Part shown: positions 17,901 to 24,894 of the stretch, in pieces | Numbering within the stretch: position 1 is the first letter of the stretch | How the letters are laid out: each line of letters begins with the position of its first letter | Assembly (NCBI GenBank): GCA_965261645.1 | Contig: CBDHDJ010000002.1 | Coordinates: 186,001 to 250,000 of the forward strand | Origin: CBDHDJ01 sp965261645 | GTDB taxonomy: Bacteria; Pseudomonadota; Alphaproteobacteria; SHVV01 | DNA length: 64,000 nt | Direction of reading: 5' to 3' | Position numbers and translations under genes: made by a program | The notes under the pieces: generated by a model | The model's input: the letters and a program-made list of their open reading frames with translations, nothing else | Told to the model about the DNA's origin: nothing | Databases searched by the model: none

Positions 17901-19552
17901 ATGCGTTGATCGAGAAGCTCGCGGCGTTGCCGCCGGTGCAGGCGGCGCTCGACCAGATCATGCACCGTTTCGGCGACGAGGCCGTCGCCGAGGTCACCGG
18001 ACGCTCCCGCCGGGTGCTACGGATCGCCGATTCATCCGGCGAACGCCTGGCGCTGCGCAACCGCCCGGCTTCGGCCAACCTCGCCGAGACCGCCGCCTTC
18101 ATGGCGGGCGATAAACGCATCCTCGTCTTCTCCATGGCCGGCGGTACCGGGCGCAGCTATCACGCCGATCTTGGCTGCGGCAACACTGCGCGGCGTATCC
18201 ATTACCTGCTGGAGCCGGGCTGGCGGGCCGACCAGGCGATCCAGGGACTGGGCCGCACCCATCGAACGCACCAGGCCTCCGCCCCTCTGTTCCGCCCCGT
18301 CACCACGGATGTGAAGGGGGAGCGGCGGTTCATTGCCACCATCGCGCGGCGTCTCGACAGCCTGGGCGCCATCACCCGGGGACAGCGGGACAGCCAGACC
18401 GCCATGGGCGGCGGCGACGCCACCCTGTTCCGGGCCAGCGACAATCTGGAGAGCCCCTACGCCAAGGTGGCGCTGCGCCAGTTCTACATCGCGCTGTGGC
18501 TCGGCAACATTGCGGGCTGGTCCATGGACCGTTTCGAGGACGCCACCGGGCTGAAGCTGATCTGGGAAGGCTCGCTCAAAGAAGACCTGCCGCCGATGCC
18601 CCGGTTCCTCAACCGCCTGCTGGCCCTGCCCATCGCCGAGCAGAACGAACTGTTCGCCGAGCTGGAGGCCCGCATCGAGGCCAATATCGAACAGGCCATC
18701 GAGGCCGGGACCCACGAACAGGGCGTCGAGACCATCCGGGCCGACTCGCTCACCGTGACTTCTCGCGAGACGGTTCACGTTCATGAAGCCTCGGGCGCCG
18801 CCACCGAGCTTGTCGAGATCGTCCGCCGCGACCGGCTCGTGCCGCTGGCGGCTGAAGATGCCCTCGCCTTGCGCGACGGGCGGCCCGTCATCAACACCCG
18901 CTCGAAGCGCGCCGCCGTGGTTCTGCCCGCGCCGTCGCGGATGTTCGAAGACGGCGGGGTCGAAGCCCGGGTCCGCCTGGTTCGTCCCGCCGCCCGCGAG
19001 CCCATGGCCGCGGAGGAACTTTCCGCTTCGAACTGGGAGGATGCAGGCGAAGATCGCTGGCGCGCGTTGTGGGATGCGGAGATCGAGGGGCTGCCCAGCC
19101 ACACTGAATCCCGCCTGTGGCTGGTCACCGGCCTGCTGCTTCCCATATGGGATCGCCTGCCGGGCGAGAACATGCGGGTACGCCGGCTTGCGACCGATGC
19201 CGGGGAAAGCCTGCTCGGCCGGGTTCTAACGCCCGAGCAGGCGCACGCCTTCCGCGACGCCTTCGGGCTGGCCGGCGGACCGGCCATGAGCCCGGCCGAG
19301 ATGCACGAGGCGATCCTGATCCGCGGCGCGTCGTTCGATCTCGCCAATGGCTGGCGCCTCGCAAGGCGGCGCCTGATGGGCGCCGTGCGCGTCGAGATCG
19401 AGGGGCCGGCCGACGGTGACCTCGCGGCGCTCAAGCGCATGGGGTGCGCCACCGAGATCGTCTCGTGGCGCACCCGTGTGTTCGTGCCCGAATACATCGA
19501 CCTCGGCCGCATCCTCGAACGCTGGCCGCTCGCGGCTGCGAGCCCGGCGTAA
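14951..19552 (+). CDS. Methyltransferase-helicase fusion of strawberry-notch type
   Basis: 1533 residues. The N-terminal third has an adenine-methylase fold: SAM-binding LEPSAGTGMLAV (about 173) and catalytic-type LMNPPFSAS (about 240). The centre is a superfamily 2 helicase core of strawberry-notch (SBNO) type: Walker A-like GDGTGCGKGRQVSA (about 577), DEAH-type IVFDEAHAMAN (about 694), then a helicase C half with VFSMAGGTGRSYHADL and QAIQGLGRTHRTHQ (motif VI). Such fusions are large markers of proteobacterial conjugative elements. They are thought to modify and remodel DNA, perhaps for anti-restriction or replication, but no member's function is settled to my knowledge. It is the largest gene of the maintenance module. 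Confidence 0.85.
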   Translation: MLDAQPAANAPARPPALQPLHPSPAIADAPGVCSKPAALLAAATALLPSLEAGRAIDATTLREAMSAAFGANDAQGAWVWKDAYEAAEAAMVLFIQRYGRLMRREAGAGPGSAAAMLAMLETLAALEPSQTRRSEEQLALQQFSTPLPLAYAALQAAAIRPGDIVLEPSAGTGMLAVMAACALGKRTDDARSGNPLHLNEIAAVRAGLLSGLFAHAPVTRHNAESIGDYLPGLRPTVVLMNPPFSASPGVQSTRHDADLRHLRSAFSMLQAGGRLVAITSAGCIPGDAAWSRAFERLDPPPRTVFSITIDGRAYARRGTTFDTRLTVIDRANASGVPIDARESVPTAAGLLAAIAANVPQRQAVVPIAAALVPAGDLFGHAAARPAPRKRTAATAPNTRPAAPQVRDWGPVAELDYETSPAKPEGKVSEPEATHAGVYEPWRPRTARIPGACEHPTPLVQSAAMAAVPHPVPAYRPMLPVRIVTDELLSDAQLESVILAGQAHGRHLSALYRIGEGWETVARVADNEDDNGDDGDSVPETANIADATCTSLEPNPDATGDGEALSAPVRFRRGWMLGDGTGCGKGRQVSAIILDHWLRGRRRALWLSASDKLLEDARRDWAAIGGKEADIIPLGKFRQGAEIPQEAGILFATYATLRSPARQGKPSRLEQIVGWLADGMDEDSRHAFGGVIVFDEAHAMANAAGSKGSRGDTAPSQQGRAGLRLQNALPDARILYVSATGATTVPGLAYARRLGLWGGADSGGETPFEQRTDFVTAMEAGGVAAMEVVARDLKALGLYQARALSYDGVEVELLEHPLTPEQRRIYDAYAGAFKVIHRNIEDALKATGIMEGDATLNKNAKAAALSAFEGAKQRFFGHLLTAMKCPSLIRAIEADLEAGHACVIQLVSTGEALLDRRIADIPVSEWDDISVDLTPREACLEYLAHAFPVQLQEPFTDDEGNLMSRPVTDAEGNPVLCQEAVAARDALIEKLAALPPVQAALDQIMHRFGDEAVAEVTGRSRRVLRIADSSGERLALRNRPASANLAETAAFMAGDKRILVFSMAGGTGRSYHADLGCGNTARRIHYLLEPGWRADQAIQGLGRTHRTHQASAPLFRPVTTDVKGERRFIATIARRLDSLGAITRGQRDSQTAMGGGDATLFRASDNLESPYAKVALRQFYIALWLGNIAGWSMDRFEDATGLKLIWEGSLKEDLPPMPRFLNRLLALPIAEQNELFAELEARIEANIEQAIEAGTHEQGVETIRADSLTVTSRETVHVHEASGAATELVEIVRRDRLVPLAAEDALALRDGRPVINTRSKRAAVVLPAPSRMFEDGGVEARVRLVRPAAREPMAAEELSASNWEDAGEDRWRALWDAEIEGLPSHTESRLWLVTGLLLPIWDRLPGENMRVRRLATDAGESLLGRVLTPEQAHAFRDAFGLAGGPAMSPAEMHEAILIRGASFDLANGWRLARRRLMGAVRVEIEGPADGDLAALKRMGCATEIVSWRTRVFVPEYIDLGRILERWPLAAASPA

Positions 19553-19692
19553 ACCCGCACGCTCCCGCCCGGTATCCGGCGCGGAGGCGTCCGAACGCTT
19601 GTTGCCGCCCACCACGCGCGCTTCCAGTGATTTGCGCCTTTGCGCCGCCCATTGCCGCCAATTGCACTACCTGCCATAGGAAGGACATTGCC

Positions 19693-19953
19693 ATGCCTTC
19701 GTCACACACCCTGCCCGACGATCCCGTCTATGCGTTTTGTCCCAGTTATGACCTCGACAACGTGCCCCAGCAGATCCGAATCGTGTTCGCCGATATCCCG
19801 GGCTACGTCCCCACAGCACTTTTTGCCCTCTCACTCGATGACGCCCTGCGAATCTGCAATCGCCTGAACGCCCGCCTCGGGCTCGACTACGATGCCTGGT
19901 CCGCCATCGCCGGCCGGTCCATGTCCGCCGCCCACGATGAAACCACCCATTGA
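19693..19953 (+). CDS. Small hypothetical protein downstream of the SBNO gene
   Basis: 86 residues with a ribosome site (aggaa) upstream of the ATG. The sequence (YAFCPSYDLDNVPQQIRIVF, ALSLDDALRICNRLNARLGL) looks like a compact globular alpha/beta protein with no known catalytic motif. It lies in the same direction as the module, so a shared transcript is likely. Function unknown. Confidence 0.6.
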   Translation: MPSSHTLPDDPVYAFCPSYDLDNVPQQIRIVFADIPGYVPTALFALSLDDALRICNRLNARLGLDYDAWSAIAGRSMSAAHDETTH

Positions 19954-20025
19954 ACCGTACCGGCCGGTTTACAGCCGGCAGCGTGCCCTCCGGCATGTTC
20001 GGGCTACAGGCAAGTGGGGTAAGCC

Positions 20026-20115
20026 ATGTCGCGTGATCCTCCCACCCGCATGTTGCGGCTCATAGAGGCCGAGGGCAGCACGGCAGGGGTGATTCAGGCG
20101 ATGCGCAGGAGCTAA
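20026..20115 (+). CDS. Possible 29-residue peptide
   Basis: A short ATG-TAA frame (MSRDPPTRMLRLIEAEGSTA...) preceded by ggggtaag. The sequence resembles the start of a helical DNA-binding protein but is too short to judge. It may be a leader peptide or chance frame. Confidence 0.25.
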   Translation: MSRDPPTRMLRLIEAEGSTAGVIQAMRRS

Positions 20116-20164
20116 TTATCCTGGCATCGCCGCCATTCTGTCATGCAATGCACGGAGGAACCCG

Positions 20165-20440
20165 ATGTTCGACACCCTCACAGCGCCCCGCGACACCGGC
20201 GGGTTCCTGCTGGAAGCCCGGACCGGCGCACGTGAAGCCGCTGCCCACATGAAAGATCTGGCGGAACGCTTCGCCGAGTTGCGGAACGCCATCATGCGTC
20301 TGCCCGGCAACCCGTCCTGCGACGACCGCGCCGGGCTCCGCCACCAGCTTCTCCATCTGGAACACACCTTGATGAGCGCGAGGGGCAGCCTCGACGACGC
20401 CGTCATCGCCATCATGGACGCCAACGACGCGGCCCTCTGA
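20165..20440 (+). CDS. Small helical hypothetical protein
   Basis: 91 residues with a ggagga ribosome site before the ATG. Mostly helix with heptad-like Leu/Ala spacing (AAHMKDLAERFAELRNAIMR, HQLLHLEHTLMSARGSLDDA). No family recognised. It lies between the SBNO and ssb genes in the same direction. Confidence 0.55.
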   Translation: MFDTLTAPRDTGGFLLEARTGAREAAAHMKDLAERFAELRNAIMRLPGNPSCDDRAGLRHQLLHLEHTLMSARGSLDDAVIAIMDANDAAL

Positions 20441-20629
20441 CGACCCGCTCGGCCGCTGCAGGGCAAAGTCGTGCCACGGGTTGCCGCCGGGCGATGCCAC
20501 CGAACTCTCCGGCCTGCCTCGACCAACGTGCATGAGAGGTTGAGGAAGGCAAAGAGAAGGGCGACGCGCCCAAGGTAAAAGAGAGTTCCCTCCGGGCTGC
20601 GTCTCAACCCCATCAACCGGAGATGCAAA

Positions 20630-20821
20630 ATGTTCGATCACATTCATAGCTCAACGGACTCCAACGACACCCGTTTCAATCCCGGCAGCACAGGCGATTC
20701 CGATCCAGACTTCACCGCACCGCTTCCCGACGCCGGCGCGCTGCTGGCCGCGGTCGGAATGCCGGGCCACGCGATCCGTGAAGTTCTCGGTTCCCGGACA
20801 TGTACCGGGGCGGACGGCTGA
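20630..20821 (+). CDS. Small hypothetical protein before ssb
   Basis: 63 residues (MFDHIHSSTDSNDTRFNPGS...) with a possible accggag ribosome site. It starts with the same MFD as the previous small protein but is otherwise different. No function can be assigned. Confidence 0.4.
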   Translation: MFDHIHSSTDSNDTRFNPGSTGDSDPDFTAPLPDAGALLAAVGMPGHAIREVLGSRTCTGADG

Positions 20822-20927
20822 ATAGAGGAAGAGGGGGGCTTAGAGAAGTGTGAAGGGGGAAGGGTCGAGAGAGGCCTGACCCCGTTCGCTAACCCGATGT
20901 CATAACCCGGATCATAGGAGATTGATC

Positions 20928-21365
20928 ATGTTCGGACTGAATAACGCGCAGTTGATCGGACGCCTCGGCGCCGACGCCACCATCAGCCACCTCACCAACG
21001 GCGGCCGCGTCGCCAACGTCTCGATCGCCACCGACGAAAGCTACCTCGACAAGAACTCGGGCGACAAGGTGGACCGCACCGAGTGGCACCGCATCGTCAC
21101 CTTCCAGGACGGCCTGGTGGAGATGCTGGAGAAGCACGCGAAGAAGGGCCGCCTGGTCTACGTCTCGGGCAAGCTGCAGACCCGCAAGTGGCGCAAGGAC
21201 GGCGAGGACAGCGACCGGTTCTCCACCGAGATCCTGCTGGTCCCGGGCGGCAGAGTCCAGTTCTTGGATAAGCCGAACGGCAACGGCGCACCGGCGAAGA
21301 ACGGCGACGCCGTGCCTCCCGCCGAGACCGCCGCGACGGTGGATGACAGCGAGATTCCGTTCTAA
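20928..21365 (+). CDS. ssb: Single-stranded DNA-binding protein
   Basis: 145 residues. An OB-fold SSB: LNNAQLIGRLGADATISHL, GRVANVSIATDESY, TEWHRIVTFQDGLVEML and the KGRLVYVSGKLQTRKWRKDG strand. The C-terminus ends in the acidic tail DDSEIPF that SSBs use to dock repair and replication partners. It protects single strands during element replication or conjugative transfer. The ATG behind ataggag is the start; a TTG two codons earlier is unlikely. A strong terminator follows. A second, divergent ssb lies at 56618-57022. Confidence 0.95.
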   Translation: MFGLNNAQLIGRLGADATISHLTNGGRVANVSIATDESYLDKNSGDKVDRTEWHRIVTFQDGLVEMLEKHAKKGRLVYVSGKLQTRKWRKDGEDSDRFSTEILLVPGGRVQFLDKPNGNGAPAKNGDAVPPAETAATVDDSEIPF

Positions 21366-21392
21366 GCGGGCTTCCTCCCTCCCGCATAACTC

Positions 21393-21438
21393 AGGGCCAG
21401 TCCCCGCCAAGTTGGCGTGGGGCTGGCCCTTCTTTTTT
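21393..21438 (+). terminator. Rho-independent terminator after ssb
   Basis: agggccag...ctggccct arms with further pairing inside (ccccgccaa/ttggcgtgggg) and a cttttttgg tail. It ends the transcript carrying ssb. It is closely similar to the terminator at 23884-23930. Confidence 0.9.
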
Positions 21439-21629
21439 GGAGTCCCGTTCGAGCCTGCCTCCACAGAGTTCCCAACCGTTGACGCGGAGCGGCCGCGCTG
21501 TGCGCGCCGCTCCCGCGGCCCTCATCGGCAAGAGTTCGAGGCGGGCCTGAAGGGGACGTCCCGCAACAAGCACGAGAGGTTCCCCATGCACCCGTTTCGC
21601 GCCATCACGCCCCTAAGGGATCGCACCCC

Positions 21630-22667
21630 ATGAACGCCACTGAAATTGCCTCTGCGTTAAGCACACGGGCCGAAGATGTATGCCGCCGCTATCTGCCCTG
21701 CGGCCGCAAACAGGGCAGATACTGGACAGTCGGCGACACAAGCGGCGCCAAGGGGCGCTCCCTCTTCGTGCGCCTGGCGCCTCCATGCATACCCGGAAAA
21801 TGGACCGACGCCGCGACAAACGAGCATGGCGATCTGCTCGATCTCATCCGTCTGCACACCGGCGGAGCATCGCTGCGGCACGCCATGGAGGAGGCCCTCG
21901 CATTCCTCTCATTGCCGCGATCCGCTCCGGCAAATGCCGGAGATCACACCTGTGGCTATGACCGTGAAGAAGCAGCACGCCGCCTCTGGCGCCACTGCCG
22001 GCCCATCGATGGCACCCATGCGGAGGCCTACCTGCATGCTCGTGCCATCGGCTACTGCCGCTTCCCGGCCCTGCGATTTCATCCCGATCTCATCCATCGT
22101 GACGACAATGGTATCCACCGCCTCCCGGCACTGGTCGCCGCAGTTACCGGCAATGACGGCGCCGTCGAGGGGGTACAGCGTACATGGCTCGACCCCAAGC
22201 GACCCGGGAAAGCCGATCTCGCCCGCCCGCGCAAAGCGCTTGGGCGCGTCCATGGCCGGGCCGTGCGCTTCGGCGGGTCCGCCTCCGGCGCGACCCTGCT
22301 TGCCGGTGAGGGTATCGAAACCGTTCTATCGCTGGTCACTGCTGTCCCCGGCATTCATGCCGCCGCAGCTCTATCAGCGGGCAGTCTCGGCGCCTTCGAA
22401 CCACCCCAAGACCTCTCCCTGTTGGTCATCGCCCGGGATAAAGATGTGGAAGGCGGGCACGCTGCGAACCGTCTTCAACTCCGCTGTAGGGAACGCGGCA
22501 TTCCCTCAATTGTGATCGTTCCCGAACACTCTGATTTTAATGACGACCTCGTTGCCGTCGGCGCCGACACCCTCGCGGCCCGGATCGCCCCCCTTATTGC
22601 AAGCACTACGGCCGTGGCAACGGTGGAAGAGAGGCGTGGGAGTGGGAGAATAATTACCCCGTCATGA
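21630..22667 (+). CDS. Toprim-domain primase-like protein
   Basis: 345 residues. The N-terminus (IASALSTRAEDVCRRYLPCG, GKWTDAATNEHGDLLDLI) fits the zinc-less primase-like region common in phage and plasmid Toprim proteins (DUF7146-type). The C-terminal half is Toprim: a conserved Glu in LLAGEGIETVLS and a DxD-like LVIARDKDVEGG. It probably supports element replication or priming after transfer, as expected between an SSB and a relaxase. No helicase domain is fused. The start is the ATG at 21630 in a ccccATGAA context. Confidence 0.8.
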   Translation: MNATEIASALSTRAEDVCRRYLPCGRKQGRYWTVGDTSGAKGRSLFVRLAPPCIPGKWTDAATNEHGDLLDLIRLHTGGASLRHAMEEALAFLSLPRSAPANAGDHTCGYDREEAARRLWRHCRPIDGTHAEAYLHARAIGYCRFPALRFHPDLIHRDDNGIHRLPALVAAVTGNDGAVEGVQRTWLDPKRPGKADLARPRKALGRVHGRAVRFGGSASGATLLAGEGIETVLSLVTAVPGIHAAAALSAGSLGAFEPPQDLSLLVIARDKDVEGGHAANRLQLRCRERGIPSIVIVPEHSDFNDDLVAVGADTLAARIAPLIASTTAVATVEERRGSGRIITPS

Positions 22668-22954
22668 TGTCTCATTGTCCCACACGTTCTCACTGCGCCA
22701 ACCCCTCCGGGGTCCTCCACTCCGCTTCGCTCCGTTACGGCGATAGCGCGTAATGCCACGCCGCTGCGCGGCTAGCGCCGGTGGAATACGCGACCGTGGC
22801 TCAGTCGCTCCGCTCCCTGCGCCCGCACCACTCGCGCATCCCCCCGGCGCAGGCATTCCGGCCATCGTGGCTCCGCTGCGAGCGCGTGACCCAAAGAGTC
22901 ATCACGACGGGGCACCCCGCCTCGGAGGATAACAACATTGCATTGGAGAGACTC
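22668..22954. other. Non-coding leader before the SLOG gene
   Basis: 287 bases with no credible coding frame but several short inverted repeats. It probably holds the promoter of the following gene; I cannot place it securely. Confidence 0.35.
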
Positions 22955-23872
22955 ATGCAGAACTTCATCAGCACCGAAACGTCGTCACAGACCGCAATGG
23001 CATGCGAACAGGCCGCCCTGTTCGGCGCGACCCCCGGTCGAGATGAGTTCGACAACCGCGAGATCTGGAACGAGGAAGAGGCTTTGGCCGGGATCGAGGA
23101 AGCGATCCACATTCTGGCCGGTGTGGTCGCACCGGACGGCACGCAACTCGCCGACGAACGCGAAAGCCTGCTCTGGGGCTTCGTGAATACGCTGCACGCC
23201 CAGGTCCAGCGCCTCGACCGCGGTATCGACAAGATCGCGCCCGAGATGAAAGGCCTCGGCCAGGAACAGGACGGCTCCGAGATCAAGTCGCGCGAACTGG
23301 AACTCCTGACCGACCGGGTCCAGAACCTCGGCGACCGCCGCGACGCCTTCGAGGCTATGCGCGACCTTGCCGCCGAGGGATACCGCACCGAGACCGGCGA
23401 TACCTGGCGCCCGCGCAACGGATCGCACAGCAGCCAGACCGGCAAACTCACATCGGCCGCCATCGACGCCCGCGACTACCTGCGCGCCCGCAAAGACCGC
23501 GAAACCACCGCGCATCTGCCCGAGGGCACCCTGGTCGCCTTCACCGGCGGCAAGGACTTTGCCGACGTCACCGCCATCTGGCGCTCGCTGGACAGCATCA
23601 AGATCAAGTACGACGATATGGTCCTGCTACACGGCGGCGGACCCGGCGCGGAGAAGATCGCGGCAAGCTGGGCGGAGAAGAACGGCGTTCACCAGGTCGT
23701 CTGCAAACCGAATTGGGATCGAGACGGCAAGGCCGCGCCCTTCCGGCGTAACGACGTCCTGCTGAACTTCCTGCCGAAAGGCCTCCTCGCCTTTCCCGGT
23801 TCTGGCATCACTAACAATCTAGTCGACAAGGCACGCAAGATCGGAATCCCCGTCCTTCTCGCCGCCGCGTAG
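22955..23872 (+). CDS. SLOG-family (DUF2493, YspA-type) protein
   Basis: 305 residues from the ATG behind ttggagag. The C-terminal 110 residues have the SLOG Rossmann-like signature: VAFTGGKDF, then LLHGGGPGAEKIAASWAEK, and a late LAFPGSGITNNLVDKARKIG. SLOG proteins bind nucleotides or nucleotide signals. The N-terminal 190 residues are a helical region (ALAGIEEAIHILAGVV, EMKGLGQEQDGSEIKSRELE) common to the plasmid version. It is the last gene of the module before a strong terminator. A frame extension to 22781 has no supported start. Confidence 0.8.
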   Translation: MQNFISTETSSQTAMACEQAALFGATPGRDEFDNREIWNEEEALAGIEEAIHILAGVVAPDGTQLADERESLLWGFVNTLHAQVQRLDRGIDKIAPEMKGLGQEQDGSEIKSRELELLTDRVQNLGDRRDAFEAMRDLAAEGYRTETGDTWRPRNGSHSSQTGKLTSAAIDARDYLRARKDRETTAHLPEGTLVAFTGGKDFADVTAIWRSLDSIKIKYDDMVLLHGGGPGAEKIAASWAEKNGVHQVVCKPNWDRDGKAAPFRRNDVLLNFLPKGLLAFPGSGITNNLVDKARKIGIPVLLAAA

Positions 23873-23883
23873 CGATACCCTTC

Positions 23884-23930
23884 AGGGCCGGTCCCCGCCA
23901 TCACTCGGCGCGGGACCGGCCCTTTTTTTT
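23884..23930 (+). terminator. Rho-independent terminator after the SLOG gene
   Basis: agggccggtcccg pairs with cgggaccggccct and is followed by eight T residues. It closes the forward maintenance module. It is a close relative of the terminator after ssb. Confidence 0.95.
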
Positions 23931-24213
23931 GCCGGTTTGCTAAAGACGAAGTCCATGGCGGGGCGCTTGGCGCCATCGCCAGCTGTGCGAGCTTACGCTC
24001 GCTGGCGGCTCGCCGTTCTTCGAACGATGCATCGCCGCCTATCGGCTCGGCGCTTCGCGCCATCGCCGTACGCGGGCGCTGAAGCGCCACGCTCGCGCCC
24101 GGCCATCCCCCATTGCAACTTCATTATCCGCACCCCTTAAACCACGATGTCGGACCGCCGTTCTTCGAACGCTGCTTCCTTGCTTTGCGAACCCACATGC
24201 ACCCTCGTTCGAC
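23931..24213. other. Non-coding spacer rich in short hairpins
   Basis: No supported gene. It contains a 16-base direct repeat (24011-24026 and 24156-24171), each copy with a self-complementary cgttc-ttc-gaacg core, and several small palindromes such as ggcgcttcgcgcc. It separates the maintenance module from the transfer genes. Confidence 0.4.
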
Positions 24214-24516
24214 TCAGAACGGATCACTGCCTTCTTCCGACACCGTGGCCCTGGCGGCCTCGGCAACCTTCCTTCCCGGCAACACGCCCTTGTCCAGAAA
24301 CGTCCGCAGACTGCGCTCCGTGATATCGATGCCGCCCGATTTCAACACTTCATGCATCTGAGCCACCGTAACCCCCTTGGCCTGTTGCTCGACCAGCCGC
24401 TTCCGCAAACGGTCCAGCACATCCGTCAGGCTCAGCTTCGGCGGCACCAATTTCGCCAACTCGCCATCTATGGCATTGAAGTCGATATCCGCTTCGTTGA
24501 AGCGTTTCGCCGGCAT
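24214..24516 (-). CDS. Small putative helix-turn-helix protein divergent from the relaxase
   Basis: 100 residues. A helical segment LTDVLDRLRKRLVEQQAKGV leads into an HTH-like VTVAQMHEVLKSGGIDITER-SLRTFLDKG. It is divergently arranged with the relaxase across a 378-base spacer with palindromes, as for relaxosome accessory proteins or autoregulators that bind near oriT. No family was recognised with certainty. Confidence 0.65.
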   Translation of the reverse strand: MPAKRFNEADIDFNAIDGELAKLVPPKLSLTDVLDRLRKRLVEQQAKGVTVAQMHEVLKSGGIDITERSLRTFLDKGVLPGRKVAEAARATVSEEGSDPF

Positions 24517-24894
24517 CGTCCATCTCCCCGCTGTTTCCAGAATCCGTGATCAAGCCCGGATTCTGCCATTGGCCCGACAGCCGATCAATTCCACCCTTCG
24601 AACGGCCATTTCAAGTGTGCCGCCACGTTCCAAGACACGGCCAAATTCCCCTTGATCTCCGATGATGCAGTCTATATCCTCTCGCGAAACGTACCAAGTA
24701 ATAATAACCTTCCCACACCTCTGCACCATGGTGCAAGATATCTCATTCTCGAGTTCATCAAGCCATTACGGTAGCCTGTTAGAACATCGAGGATCCGACA
24801 GACCTGTAATCATGTATTCGAATACAATCAAATTTCAGCAATACACTGCCGATAGCGTCCTCGCCGTTGACCATGACGTAGCGAACCCCGCGCT
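24517..24894. promoter_or_regulatory. Divergent intergenic region, candidate oriT/operator region
   Basis: This AT-richer 378-base spacer lies directly upstream of the relaxase. It contains a 9-base inverted repeat (24538-24546/24557-24565), a perfect 14-base palindrome tgcaccatggtgca (24722-24735) and a perfect 12-base palindrome gtattcgaatac (24814-24825). MobF oriT sites usually adjoin the relaxase gene and contain such repeats. The nick site cannot be placed by eye. Confidence 0.45.
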
